This document shows, one piece after another, positions 10,118 through 20,162 of a stretch of 64,000 nucleotides of DNA (within the stretch, counting starts at the first letter, position 1; the number at the start of each line of letters is the position of its first letter). The stretch comes from Myroides sp. N17-2. Its GTDB lineage: Bacteria; Bacteroidota; Bacteroidia; Flavobacteriales; Flavobacteriaceae. Made by a program: the position numbers and the translations under genes. The stretch is taken from NCBI RefSeq assembly GCF_002286775.1, contig NZ_NSGJ01000007.1, forward strand, positions 62,001 to 126,000, written 5' to 3'. The notes under the pieces are model-generated. The model searched no databases. It was not told the DNA's origin and saw only the letters and a list, made by a program, of their open reading frames with translations.

Positions 10118-10133
10118 TTAAAACCTACAATAA

Positions 10134-10161
10134 CAAAAAAAGTCATCCTTACGGATGACTT
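10134..10161 (-). terminator. Terminator of the act-cox operon
   Basis: On the minus strand AAGTCATCC, loop GTAA, GGATGACTT is followed by seven T. It lies 25 bases after the coxA stop and is a standard intrinsic terminator. Confidence 0.88.
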
Positions 10162-10185
10162 CTATATTTCGAATAAAATATTCTA

Positions 10186-11988
10186 TTAATGATGTAATTG
10201 CTCTTCACCTTCAACGTAAGGCATATTCTGAGGAGCAAAGTCGTCTGGTAATCCAGGTTTACTATAGTCATAAGGCCATCTGTAAACAACTGGTAATTCT
10301 CCAGGCCAGTTACCATGAATGTGTTCTACTGGTGTAGTCCACTCAAGAGAGTTACTTCTCCATGGGTTTTGTGTAGCTTTCTTACCGTAGAAAATACTGT
10401 AGAAGAAGTTCCATAAGAACACTAATTGGAACGCTGCTCCAACTAAAGCAAATACAGTAATCAATACGTTTACGTCATAGAACTCATCAAATAACGGGAA
10501 TGCCGTATTAGAGTAGTAACGACGAGGTAAACCAGCTAATCCGATGAAGTGCATTGGGAAGAATACTCCGTAAGCACAAACTGCAGTTACCCAGAAGTGG
10601 ATATAACCTAAGTTTTTGTTCATCATACGTCCAAACATTTTAGGGAACCAGTGGTAGATACCGGCAAACATTCCGTAAAGAGCAGAAATACCCATTACTA
10701 AGTGGAAGTGAGCAATAACGAAATAAGTATCGTGAACGTTGATATCTAATGTTGAATCTCCTAAAATAATCCCTGTTAAACCTCCTGTGATAAACGTAGA
10801 TACAAATCCAATACAGAATAACATTGACGGGTTCATTTGGATGTTACCACTCCAAATTGTAGTTATATAGTTGAACGCTTTTACTGCTGATGGAATTGCA
10901 ATTAACAACGTAGTAAATGTAAATACAGATCCTAAGAATGGGTTCATACCAGATACGAACATGTGGTGTCCCCAAACGATTGTTGATAAGAAAGCAATAC
11001 CTAAGATAGAAGCGATCATCGCACGGTAACCGAAAATTGGCTTACGAGCGTTACAAGCAATTACTTCTGACGTAATACCCATTGCTGGTAAAATTACGAT
11101 GTAAACCTCAGGGTGACCTAAGAACCAGAATAAGTGCTCATATAATACAGGTGATCCACCTTGGTAGTGTAATACCTCTCCAGCTAAATAAATATCTGAT
11201 AAGAAGAATGAAGTTCCAAAACTTCTATCAAATAATAATAATAAAGCTGCTGATAATAATACAGGGAATGATACGATACCAATTACAGCTGTTGTGAACA
11301 ATGCCCACACTGTTAATGGTAATCTTGTCATTGACATCCCTTTTGTTCTTAAGTTAATAACTGTAGCAACATAGTTTAACGATCCCATTAAAGAAGATGC
11401 GATAAAGATTGCCATTGATACTAACCATAATGTCATACCCATCCCTGAACCAGGAATAGCTTTTGGTAATGCACTCAATGGAGGATAAACCGTCCATCCT
11501 GAAGATGCAGGTCCACCTTCTACGAATAATGATATAATCATTAATACAGCAGAGATGAAGAATAACCAGTAAGACAACATGTTTAAGAATCCTGAAGCCA
11601 TATCACGTGCTCCAATCTGCAATGGAATAAGTAAGTTCGAGAACGTACCACTTAAACCAGCAGTTAAAACGAAGAATACCATAATAGTACCATGCATGGT
11701 AACTAGAGCTAGGTAAGCATCATTTTTCATAACTCCGTCTGGAGCCATTTTATCACCTAATAACCATTTGAATACTGTAAAAGATTCTTCTGGCCAAGCG
11801 ATTTGCATTCTAAATAAAAGAGACATTACAATCCCTATGATTCCCATAATAATACCTGTAATCAAGTATTGTTTTGCAATCATTTTGTGGTCTAAACTAA
11901 ACACATATTTAGTAAAGAAGTTCCCTTTATCGTGATGATCATGATCATGTGAATGATCGTGATTGTTTTCGTGTCCTTCTACTGACAT
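10186..11988 (-). CDS. coxA: Cytochrome c oxidase subunit I
   Basis: Catalytic subunit of the heme-copper oxidase, reducing O2 to water at the heme a3-CuB centre and pumping protons. At 600 residues with about 12 predicted membrane spans it has the type-A motifs: WFLGHPEVYIVILPAMG (CuB histidine and cross-linked tyrosine), VWGHHMFVSGMNPFLG (two more CuB histidines) and HDTYFVIAHFHLVMG (heme ligands). The first 22 residues are a histidine/aspartate-rich leader (HENNHDHSHDHDHHDK) not needed for catalysis. It is the last gene of the act-cox operon, 28 bases after coxB, and is followed by a terminator. The operon layout implies electrons arrive from alternative complex III. Confidence 0.97.
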   Translation of the reverse strand: MSVEGHENNHDHSHDHDHHDKGNFFTKYVFSLDHKMIAKQYLITGIIMGIIGIVMSLLFRMQIAWPEESFTVFKWLLGDKMAPDGVMKNDAYLALVTMHGTIMVFFVLTAGLSGTFSNLLIPLQIGARDMASGFLNMLSYWLFFISAVLMIISLFVEGGPASSGWTVYPPLSALPKAIPGSGMGMTLWLVSMAIFIASSLMGSLNYVATVINLRTKGMSMTRLPLTVWALFTTAVIGIVSFPVLLSAALLLLFDRSFGTSFFLSDIYLAGEVLHYQGGSPVLYEHLFWFLGHPEVYIVILPAMGITSEVIACNARKPIFGYRAMIASILGIAFLSTIVWGHHMFVSGMNPFLGSVFTFTTLLIAIPSAVKAFNYITTIWSGNIQMNPSMLFCIGFVSTFITGGLTGIILGDSTLDINVHDTYFVIAHFHLVMGISALYGMFAGIYHWFPKMFGRMMNKNLGYIHFWVTAVCAYGVFFPMHFIGLAGLPRRYYSNTAFPLFDEFYDVNVLITVFALVGAAFQLVFLWNFFYSIFYGKKATQNPWRSNSLEWTTPVEHIHGNWPGELPVVYRWPYDYSKPGLPDDFAPQNMPYVEGEEQLHH

Positions 11989-12016
11989 AGTATAGATTGT
12001 TTTTAATATGTGAGTT

Positions 12017-13183
12017 TTATTTTACTACTTGAGCGATAGCTTCTGTTTGTGCTTCTTCAGTCACTACAGGAGCCTCTTCTACAGCAGGAGCAGGTGCATT
12101 ACTTGCTTTTTCAGCAGCAACTTGCTCTTTTAATGTAGGAAGTCCTTTTAACCAAGCGTTAAATTCTTCAGGAGTTTCTACTACCACTTTCATTTGCATG
12201 TTATAGTGTGATGCTCCACAGATCTTATTACATAACATTAAATAATCAAATGTATATGGATCTAAAGCTTCTTCTCCTTTTTTAATTAACTCTTGACTTC
12301 TTTCAGCTCTAAGAGCATTAATATTACCCACTTTTTTAACAATAGCCTCACGTGTTCTCATTTCCTCTGTAGTAACAGTTGGAACGAAAGCAAACTGAGT
12401 AACCATACCAGGAACACAGTTCATCTGTGCTCTAAAGTGAGGTAAGTAAGCTGAGTGAAGAACGTCTTGTGAACGGAACTTCAATACCACTTTTTTACCA
12501 ACTGGTAAATGTAATTCTTTAGCCATCATATCGTCAGCAGCATTAGGGTCAGACATATCCACACCTACTAAATTAACTCCTTCGATAAAACGTACGTTCG
12601 CTTTTCCTAATGTATTATCTGTACCTGAATAACGAACATCCCATCCAAATTGCTTAGCATAAACTTCAACAATAAGAACGTCTTCTTCTTCATCAACAAA
12701 CATAATATCATTCCAAGCAAATAATCCATAAAGAATCAAACCTGATAATGTAATTACAGGGATAATTGTCCAAAGTGCTTCTAACTTATCATTATCTGCA
12801 AAGAAACGAGCTTTTCTACCTTTTAAACCACGACCTTGAAATGCAAAGTAGTGCAGTAAAAACTGTGTAAAAACTTGAACAACTCCGATTAACCCCATTG
12901 AGATCCACATTAAATTGTCAACCTCTTTTCCGTGCTCTGACGCAGGGTTATCCATCAAAGGAAAACTTCCATACTCTACTAAACAGAAGATAGTAAAGAT
13001 ATAAATGAATCCTAAGAAAGCGAAAGTTAAATAACCATTTATGTTATTATCCTTCTCATTAGCGATCTCTGTAGTTATATCATCAGGAGAAGATCCTACT
13101 TGTGTCAAGTCAAAGATCTTAGTTAATTGCCATACAGCAACACCTAACAATACAACCGCAGCTAATATTAATAAACTTGTCAT
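12017..13183 (-). CDS. coxB: Cytochrome c oxidase subunit II
   Basis: Carries the CuA centre that takes electrons from cytochrome c and passes them to subunit I. The CuA signature is CNKICGASHYNMQM near residue 315, with the upstream histidine in LHSAYLPHFRAQMN. The N-terminal part has about four hydrophobic segments (starting MTSLLILAAVVLLGVAVWQL, then near residues 50, 90 and 135), more than the usual two. At 388 residues it is longer than classical subunit II, and the tail after about residue 355 is Ala/Glu/Val-rich low complexity. There is no CxxCH, so it is not a caa3-type fusion. It lies between actF (17-base gap) and coxA. Confidence 0.95.
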   Translation of the reverse strand: MTSLLILAAVVLLGVAVWQLTKIFDLTQVGSSPDDITTEIANEKDNNINGYLTFAFLGFIYIFTIFCLVEYGSFPLMDNPASEHGKEVDNLMWISMGLIGVVQVFTQFLLHYFAFQGRGLKGRKARFFADNDKLEALWTIIPVITLSGLILYGLFAWNDIMFVDEEEDVLIVEVYAKQFGWDVRYSGTDNTLGKANVRFIEGVNLVGVDMSDPNAADDMMAKELHLPVGKKVVLKFRSQDVLHSAYLPHFRAQMNCVPGMVTQFAFVPTVTTEEMRTREAIVKKVGNINALRAERSQELIKKGEEALDPYTFDYLMLCNKICGASHYNMQMKVVVETPEEFNAWLKGLPTLKEQVAAEKASNAPAPAVEEAPVVTEEAQTEAIAQVVK

Positions 13184-13200
13184 TTGTTTATTTTTAAATA

Positions 13201-14508
13201 TTAATAGTGAAAATGTTTACTCTCTTCAATCAATGGGTTGTTTTTAGCCAACAATGGTGCTTTAGCAATCGCACTAAATCCTACATAGATAAATAAACCT
13301 ACGAAGAACATAAACGATGCTATCTCAGAAACACCAATAAACCAAGAACCTCCAACTGTACCAGGAGCAATCATCATAAAGAAGTCAATATAGTGACCTA
13401 CAATAATACATGATCCTGCCATAACAACGATCCAAGTTAAACGTTTGAAATCTGTATTGATCAATAATAATAAAGGCAATAAGAAGTTCAATACTAACAT
13501 TCCGAAGAATGGTAAGTTATACTCTTGAATTCTGAAGATGAAGTAAGTTACCTCCTCAGGAATATTAGAGTACCATTGTAACATGAATTGTGAGAACCAA
13601 AGATAAGTCCAGAATATACTTAATCCAAACATAAATTTAGCTAAATCGTGAATATGGCTTGTATTAACATATTCTAGGTACCCTTTGTTCTTTAAGTAAA
13701 GAGTAACAAAGGCAATAGTAGTAATTGCAGTTACAAAGAAACTAGCGAATACATACCATCCGAATAACGTACTATACCAGTGAGTATCAATTGACATAAT
13801 CCAATCCCATGATGCCATAGACTCAGTAACGATAAAGAATACTAAGAAAGCAGCAGAACCTTTAAATATCTTTTTGTAGTATGATAAATCACCTGTAGCA
13901 TCTAAAGCTAAAGATTGTTTACGAACATATATTCTGTAGAAATTCCATCCAGCTAAATAAATAACTGTTCTAATTAGGAAGAAAGGTACATTTAAGTATC
14001 CTGATTTCCCAGCGATTAGATGATCCGCTTCAACTACTGCAGGGTCAGACCATATAAACAGGTGATTACCTCCCATTACTGATACTACTAAAATCACAAG
14101 GAAAATAACAGAACCTGGTAATACATATGCAGATAATCCTTCCATAACTCTAAATAACACTGGAGACCATCCAGCACTTGCAGCGTTGTTAATTGCGTAG
14201 AATACAAGTATACCTACTGCAACCAACATAACAAAAATACAAGCTATGTATAAAGCAGTCCATGGTTTATTTTTTAACTGTCCATAAACGTGCTCTGCAT
14301 GGTGATCATGGTCAGCTGAATCTGAAACAGAATGATCTGCAGCAGATACGTGATGCTCACCACCATCATGATGAGCTTGCTCAGTTAAGATCTGCTTTAC
14401 TTCAGCAAGATCTTTTGGCGCAGTTAAAAACCCATATGCAATCCCCATAAGCCCTAAAGCCATAAGCACGATTGCAAAAGTTTTTAAATTTTTTGAAAAT
14501 GTGTACAT
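13201..14508 (-). CDS. actF: Alternative complex III subunit ActF
   Basis: Membrane subunit of quinol:cytochrome c oxidoreductase, related to ActC/NrfD and thought to help in quinol binding or proton handling. The 435 residues contain about ten hydrophobic segments, with family-like stretches such as SMASWDWIMSIDTHWYSTLF and FWTYLWFSQFMLQWYSNIPE. After the first span, residues about 45-75 form a histidine-rich periplasmic or cytoplasmic loop (AHHDGGEHHVS, then HDHHAEHVYG). Position between actE and coxB and the length match the flavobacterial cluster. Confidence 0.92.
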   Translation of the reverse strand: MYTFSKNLKTFAIVLMALGLMGIAYGFLTAPKDLAEVKQILTEQAHHDGGEHHVSAADHSVSDSADHDHHAEHVYGQLKNKPWTALYIACIFVMLVAVGILVFYAINNAASAGWSPVLFRVMEGLSAYVLPGSVIFLVILVVSVMGGNHLFIWSDPAVVEADHLIAGKSGYLNVPFFLIRTVIYLAGWNFYRIYVRKQSLALDATGDLSYYKKIFKGSAAFLVFFIVTESMASWDWIMSIDTHWYSTLFGWYVFASFFVTAITTIAFVTLYLKNKGYLEYVNTSHIHDLAKFMFGLSIFWTYLWFSQFMLQWYSNIPEEVTYFIFRIQEYNLPFFGMLVLNFLLPLLLLINTDFKRLTWIVVMAGSCIIVGHYIDFFMMIAPGTVGGSWFIGVSEIASFMFFVGLFIYVGFSAIAKAPLLAKNNPLIEESKHFHY

Positions 14509-14539
14509 ATCTAAACTTTCAAATAAGTTTTACAATTTA

Positions 14540-15088
14540 TTATTCTGATTTCAATTTTAAAACGTAATCCGTTACTAACCAACGCTCATGTTGAGTTAAT
14601 TGATTAGCGTGAGATCCCATCGCATTCAAACCATAAGTAATTACGTGATAAATTCCTCCTTCTGTAAGTTCTCTCTCTTTATAGTTAGGAACCCCTAAGA
14701 ATTTCTCTTTTTTCACTAAGTTACCTTTTCCGTCTCCAGCATCTCCATGACATACTGAGCAGTAAATTGTATACAACGTTTTACCTTTTTCTAAATCTTT
14801 CTCTTCAGCAGATAACGGAGACTTTAAATTTAATTTAGCCTCTGCTAAACCTTCAGGAGTATTTGCATACTCTTCAGGTGAAAATCCACGTGGTATAGAT
14901 CCTTCAGCAGGTAATTGTCCTTCTTTACCATTTTTAAAAACTGTAGTAGGAACCTCAGAATATGTTTCATAAGCTGAAGATTCATACATATTAGCCATGA
15001 ATTGATAATTTGGACGCTCTTTATTAAAACAAGAAGTAGTCAAAACTGATACTCCTACTAAAGCTACTATTTTATATATCGTTTTCAT
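14540..15088 (-). CDS. actE: Alternative complex III subunit ActE, monoheme cytochrome c lipoprotein
   Basis: Periplasmic monoheme cytochrome c of alternative complex III; it probably hands electrons on to the oxidase. I start at ATG 15088 (182 residues, MKTIYKIVALVGVSVLTTSC), one base after the actD stop. A frame beginning 18 bases further up overlaps actD and spoils the signal peptide. The lipobox LTTSC predicts lipid anchoring at Cys-20. The heme site is CSVCHGDAGDGKGN, with GLNAMGSHANQL supplying the probable distal methionine. It is encoded between actD and actF. Confidence 0.93.
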   Translation of the reverse strand: MKTIYKIVALVGVSVLTTSCFNKERPNYQFMANMYESSAYETYSEVPTTVFKNGKEGQLPAEGSIPRGFSPEEYANTPEGLAEAKLNLKSPLSAEEKDLEKGKTLYTIYCSVCHGDAGDGKGNLVKKEKFLGVPNYKERELTEGGIYHVITYGLNAMGSHANQLTQHERWLVTDYVLKLKSE

Positions 15089-15089
15089 T

Positions 15090-15617
15090 CTACAATTGCT
15101 TTTCAATTACTTTAACTTCAACTGCACCTGTTTTCTTGAAGAACTCTATAGCTGACTCTTCATCAGTATTTAAAGCTACTTCCATCAAAAAGTGATCATC
15201 TGTAGTTCTCACATCCGGATTCTCAGCTTCTTTGAAAGGCCATAATTTACTTCTCATAAAGAATGTAAGAACCATTAAGTGAGCTGCAAATAAAACTGTC
15301 ATCTCGAACATAATTGGAACGAAAGCTGGCATATTTTGAATGAAGCTAAAACTTGGTTTACCTCCGATATCTTGTGGCCAGTCTACAATCATAATATAAT
15401 ACATCATAAATGTACCAAAAGAAAGTCCAATCAAACCATAGATAAATGCACAAACCGCAAGTCTTGTTGGTTTTAGCCCCATTGCCTTATCTAGTCCGTG
15501 AACTGGGAATGGAGTATAAATTTCCTCAATATGATGATGAGCATCTCGTGTTTCTTTTACAGCATGTAACAACACATCATCATCGTTGTATAGTGCGTGA
15601 ATTACTTTATTACTCAT
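15090..15617 (-). CDS. actD: Alternative complex III subunit ActD (DUF3341)
   Basis: Small membrane subunit of alternative complex III with two transmembrane helices (around AVCAFIYGLIGLSFGTFMMY and FVPIMFEMTVLFAAHLMVLT). The 175-residue length and the DUF3341-type sequence agree with the family. It has no cofactor motif; its role is structural. It lies 6 bases after actC and touches actE. Confidence 0.92.
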   Translation of the reverse strand: MSNKVIHALYNDDDVLLHAVKETRDAHHHIEEIYTPFPVHGLDKAMGLKPTRLAVCAFIYGLIGLSFGTFMMYYIMIVDWPQDIGGKPSFSFIQNMPAFVPIMFEMTVLFAAHLMVLTFFMRSKLWPFKEAENPDVRTTDDHFLMEVALNTDEESAIEFFKKTGAVEVKVIEKQL

Positions 15618-15623
15618 AATATA

Positions 15624-17033
15624 TTAATGATTTAAAGATTGATGATTCTCTTTGCTGTCTCTTTCTTTCTTGTAAAACTCTCCTGAAGACTTCAAGATAG
15701 TTTTCACCTCTGCTTGTGCGATTACAGGGAAACTTCTAGAGTATAATAAGAATAATACGAAGAAGAAACCAATAGTACCGATATAAATACCAGCATCTAC
15801 AAAAGTAGGTTGGAACATAGTCCATGATGATGGTAAGTAATCACGGTGTAATGACGTAACGATAATTACGAAACGCTCAAACCACATACCAATGTTTACA
15901 ATAATAGAAATAACGAATGAAGCTAAGATGTTTGTTCTAATTTTCTTAAACCACATTACCTGTGGAGAAATTACGTTACAAGTCATCATTAACCAATATG
16001 ACCACCAGTAAGGTCCTGTTGCACGGTTTAAGAATGCGTATTGTTCATACTCTACTCCTGAATACCAAGCAACCCATAACTCAGTGATATAAGCTACACC
16101 AACGATAGAACCTGTAATCATAACAACAATGTTCATTAACTCGATGTGTTGTACCGTAATATAGTCTTCTAAGTTAGAAACTTTTCTCATAATGATAAGC
16201 AACGTGTTAACCATTGCGAATCCAGAGAAGATAGCTCCTGCTACGAAGTATGGAGGTAAAATAGTAGTGTGCCATCCAGGAATAACTGAAGTAGCAAAGT
16301 CAAAAGATACAATCGTGTGTACAGAAAGTACAAGAGGAGTAGCTAAACCAGCTAATACTAATGAAACTTCCTCAAAACGTTGCCAGTCTTTTGCACGACC
16401 TGACCAACCAAATGATAAAATTGAATATACTCTTTTTGTAAATGGTGTAATAGCTCTATCACGTAACATAGCGAAGTCAGGTAGTAAACCAGTCCACCAG
16501 AAAACTAATGATACTGATAAATACGTAGAGATCGCGAATACGTCCCATAATAATGGTGAGTTAAAGTTAACCCATAACGATCCGAACTGGTTAGGAATAG
16601 GTAATACCCAGTATGCTAACCATGGACGTCCCATGTGAATGATAGGGAATAAACCAGCCTGAACTACAGAGAAAATTGTCATTGCCTCTGCAGAACGGTT
16701 AATCGCCATTCTCCATTTTTGTCTAAATAATAATAATACAGCAGAAATTAATGTACCCGCGTGACCGATACCTACCCACCAAACGAAGTTGGTAATATCC
16801 CAAGCCCATCCAACGGTTTTATTTAATCCCCAAGTTCCAATACCTGTACCTACAGTGTAAGCCATACAACCTACTCCCCATAGAAACGCTATTAAAGCTA
16901 ATGTAAAAACTCTCCACCATAGTTTGTTTGCTCTACCTTCTACAGGTCTAGCCACATCCACAGTTATATCGTGATATGATTTCTCACCAATAACTAAAGG
17001 TTTTCTAATGGGTGCTTCGTAATGTGACGACAT
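15624..17033 (-). CDS. actC: Alternative complex III subunit ActC (NrfD-like)
   Basis: NrfD/PsrC-family integral membrane protein that forms the quinol-oxidising part of alternative complex III together with the iron-sulfur protein ActB. The 469 residues contain about ten membrane helices; recognisable segments are TNFVWWVGIGHAGTLISAVL near the N-terminus and MWFERFVIIVTSLHRDYLPS near the C-terminus. It lies between actB (38-base gap) and actD (6-base gap) and is surely translated with them. Confidence 0.95.
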   Translation of the reverse strand: MSSHYEAPIRKPLVIGEKSYHDITVDVARPVEGRANKLWWRVFTLALIAFLWGVGCMAYTVGTGIGTWGLNKTVGWAWDITNFVWWVGIGHAGTLISAVLLLFRQKWRMAINRSAEAMTIFSVVQAGLFPIIHMGRPWLAYWVLPIPNQFGSLWVNFNSPLLWDVFAISTYLSVSLVFWWTGLLPDFAMLRDRAITPFTKRVYSILSFGWSGRAKDWQRFEEVSLVLAGLATPLVLSVHTIVSFDFATSVIPGWHTTILPPYFVAGAIFSGFAMVNTLLIIMRKVSNLEDYITVQHIELMNIVVMITGSIVGVAYITELWVAWYSGVEYEQYAFLNRATGPYWWSYWLMMTCNVISPQVMWFKKIRTNILASFVISIIVNIGMWFERFVIIVTSLHRDYLPSSWTMFQPTFVDAGIYIGTIGFFFVLFLLYSRSFPVIAQAEVKTILKSSGEFYKKERDSKENHQSLNH

Positions 17034-17071
17034 AATCCTTTATATGTTTCTTTAATTAATAATTCTTTTAA

Positions 17072-20000
17072 CTAGATATTTCTAACCTTAACGTGATAGA
17101 ATACATTTGGTTTTGTACCAATGTGCTCTAATAAATGGTAAGATCTATCTGACTCAGCTAATTTAGTAATTTCTGACTCTTTATCATTTACATCTCCAAA
17201 GATCATTGCTCCACTTGAACAAGCTGCTGAACATGCAGTCTCAAATTCATTTGGACGAACTGCTCTACCTTCATTCTTAGCTTTTAAGATTGTAGATTGA
17301 GTCATTTGGATACATAATGAACATTTCTCCATTACCCCTCTTGAACGAACTACTACGTCTGGGTTTAATACCATACGTCCTAAATCATCATTCATGTTGT
17401 AATCGAACTCACTATTTTGAGAGTATAAGAACCAGTTGAAACGTCTTACTTTGTAAGGACAGTTATTCGCACAGTATCTAGTACCTACACAACGGTTGTA
17501 CGCCATATGGTTTTGACCTTGACGACCATGTGATGTAGCAGCTACTGGACACACAGTCTCACATGGAGCGTGGTTACAGTGTTGACACATTACTGGTTGG
17601 AAAGCTACCTGTGGATTTTCAGCTGGATGCTCTAATTCTTGGAATGCCTCACGGTATTCTCCGAATCCTTTTGTACCTTCTTTCTTAGCCACATCTCCTG
17701 CGAATGTATCCTCAGAAGAATAGTATCTATCGATACGTAACCAGTGCATATCTCTACTTCTTCTTACTTCTGACTTACCTACTACAGGTACGTTATTTTC
17801 AGCGTGACAAGAGATTACACAAGCACCACATCCAGTACATGCATTTAAGTCAATTGATAAATTAAAGTGGTGACCCACTGATCTATCAAATGATTCCCAG
17901 ATATCGATAGTAGAAGCTTTAACTTCAGCGTGATCATAAGATACTACTGGTTTAATGTTCCAAGTCTCTACATCTTCTTTGATAAATTTCTCTAATGTTG
18001 TATCTTTTAAGATATCACCTCTACTCATTAAAGTGTTTTGTAACTGAACACAAGCGAACTCATGGTTACCTCCTTCAACAGTAATAGCAGCACCTTGCAC
18101 TCCATTAAAGTCTTTGTATAATGTGTAAGCATTAACACCTACTTGCATCTCCTCTTTAAGAGCAGCTTTTCTTCCGTATCCGAAAGCTAAACCGATAGTT
18201 CCCTTAGCTTGTCCTGGTTGGATTAAAGCTGGTACTTTTTCTAATTTAACTCCGTTAGCTTCGATAGTAACATAGCTACCATCTAAACCTCCGTTAGCTA
18301 CGTGGAAATTCTTAATTCCTAAAGCTTCAGCATCAGCCTGAGATACAGTTACGTAGTTATCCCAAGATACACGAGTGATCGGATCTGGAAACTCTTGTAA
18401 CCAAGGGTTATTTGCTTGTTGTCCATCTCCCATACCTGTTTTAGTATAGAACACTAACTCTAATCCATCTACTTTCTTAGCAGATCCTAATGCAGAAGCT
18501 GCAGAAGCGAAATCAGCAGAAGCAGATACTTTAGCGTTTTCTCCTATAACAGCAAAACCATCATGAACCAATTGATTCCAAGTTTTGTCAGCTACGTAAG
18601 ATTTACCAACAGTTTTTACATATTCGTAGTAAGCTGTGTTATTACCAGCCCATAACAATAATAAATCTTGTAATTGTTTAGTATCGAATAAAGGACGGAT
18701 AGTAGGTTGCATTACTGAGTAGTGACCTTTTTTGATCATTACATCACCCCAAGACTCTAAATAGTGAGGAGCAGCAGCAGCTATTGTAGTAAGTAATGCA
18801 GTTTCGTCTTCTTTTAATGAGAAAGCAACTGACATTTTTACTTTTTTCAATCCTTCTACGAAAGCAGCACTATCAGCTAAAGTATAAACTGGATTAACAC
18901 CTGACATAATCAATGTGTGAACTTTTCCAGCATTCATATCTTTAACTAACTGACCAACTTCAGTAGCATTACCTTTACGTACATTTTTAGTTTGCTCTGG
19001 TAAGAAAGCTTGAGATTGTAACTTCTCATTAATAGCGAATACTAATAATTGAGCATTTACATCATCAAGTCCTGACACAAGAACAGCTCTTGAACCACCA
19101 CTTACTAATTGAGCAGCAGCTTTAGTAACAGCCTCAGCGTATTTACCTTCGATAGCAGGAGCAGATACATTAGCACCAACTACTACATTGTAAATCTTAA
19201 CTAAGGCAGCTTTTTGTTGAGCTACAGTTAATGGAATTCTAACATCAGCATTAGCACCAGATAAAGACATATTTGCCTCGATTTGGATATGCTTAGACAT
19301 TTTTCCATTTTTAGGAATACGATTTTGAGCATAAGCTGAATCGTATCCTCCACCTTGCCAATCTCCTAAGATATCAGCACCTACAGAAACCACAACATCA
19401 GCGTTACCGAAATCGTAATCAGCTAATCCACGTACTCCATACGCTTTCTCATAAGCATCTGCAGCAGCAGAAGATGATACAGCATCATAAACAACGTGTT
19501 TAGCAGTAGGGTTAGCAGTGATAAACTCTGCTATAATCTTATCAGTTGATGGACTAGCCATTGTATTAGTTAATAATACGATGTTTCCTCCATTTGATTT
19601 AGCATCTTGTAAACTTGCTTTTACTTTAGCATCTACTTCATCCCATGAAGCACTTTTACCACTGATTTTAGACCCCTTCAAACGAAGGCTGTCATACATT
19701 GATAAAACTGATGCATTTACACGAGCATTAGCTCCTGAGTAAGCATTAGCTAGTCTGTTATTATCAACTTTGATTGGACGTCCCTCACGAGTTTTGATCA
19801 AAACGTTTACAAAGTCAAATCCATCTGCTATAGTAGTTGCATAATAATCTGCAATTCCAGGAATTATCTCTTCTGGCTGAACTACATACGGAATAGATTT
19901 TACAACAGGCCCCTCACATGCAGCTAATGTTGCTGCTGCAGTAGAAAAACCTACATATTTCAAAAAGTCTCGACGAGTTGTTGATGAAGAAGACAATTTA

Positions 20001-20128
20001 TTTTGATCCCCAAGAAACTCATCAGTAGGAATTTCTTCAACAAACTCATTGTTTCTTAGCGACTCAACAATAGAACTATTTTCATTCAGCTCCTCAACAC
20101 TTTTCCAGTATTTTTTGTTTGATGCCAT
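17072..20128 (-). CDS. actB: Alternative complex III subunit ActB, iron-sulfur protein
   Basis: Large periplasmic subunit made of an N-terminal molybdopterin-oxidoreductase-like domain and a C-terminal ferredoxin-like domain. In this family the first domain has no molybdenum cofactor; the second holds three [4Fe-4S] and one [3Fe-4S] cluster. The 1,018 residues begin with a Tat-type signal, RRDFLKYVGF at residues 52-61, and a lipobox-like LAAC ending at Cys-71. Four cysteine groups are visible late in the protein: CTGCGACVISCH, CQHCNHAPCETVCP, CVGTRYCANNCP and CSLCIQMTQ. Electrons from ActC-bound quinol would pass through these clusters to the ActA hemes. Confidence 0.96.
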   Translation of the reverse strand: MASNKKYWKSVEELNENSSIVESLRNNEFVEEIPTDEFLGDQNKLSSSSTTRRDFLKYVGFSTAAATLAACEGPVVKSIPYVVQPEEIIPGIADYYATTIADGFDFVNVLIKTREGRPIKVDNNRLANAYSGANARVNASVLSMYDSLRLKGSKISGKSASWDEVDAKVKASLQDAKSNGGNIVLLTNTMASPSTDKIIAEFITANPTAKHVVYDAVSSSAAADAYEKAYGVRGLADYDFGNADVVVSVGADILGDWQGGGYDSAYAQNRIPKNGKMSKHIQIEANMSLSGANADVRIPLTVAQQKAALVKIYNVVVGANVSAPAIEGKYAEAVTKAAAQLVSGGSRAVLVSGLDDVNAQLLVFAINEKLQSQAFLPEQTKNVRKGNATEVGQLVKDMNAGKVHTLIMSGVNPVYTLADSAAFVEGLKKVKMSVAFSLKEDETALLTTIAAAAPHYLESWGDVMIKKGHYSVMQPTIRPLFDTKQLQDLLLLWAGNNTAYYEYVKTVGKSYVADKTWNQLVHDGFAVIGENAKVSASADFASAASALGSAKKVDGLELVFYTKTGMGDGQQANNPWLQEFPDPITRVSWDNYVTVSQADAEALGIKNFHVANGGLDGSYVTIEANGVKLEKVPALIQPGQAKGTIGLAFGYGRKAALKEEMQVGVNAYTLYKDFNGVQGAAITVEGGNHEFACVQLQNTLMSRGDILKDTTLEKFIKEDVETWNIKPVVSYDHAEVKASTIDIWESFDRSVGHHFNLSIDLNACTGCGACVISCHAENNVPVVGKSEVRRSRDMHWLRIDRYYSSEDTFAGDVAKKEGTKGFGEYREAFQELEHPAENPQVAFQPVMCQHCNHAPCETVCPVAATSHGRQGQNHMAYNRCVGTRYCANNCPYKVRRFNWFLYSQNSEFDYNMNDDLGRMVLNPDVVVRSRGVMEKCSLCIQMTQSTILKAKNEGRAVRPNEFETACSAACSSGAMIFGDVNDKESEITKLAESDRSYHLLEHIGTKPNVFYHVKVRNI

Positions 20129-20162
20129 TGTATATATATATTAGCTTCTTATTCTTAAATTA

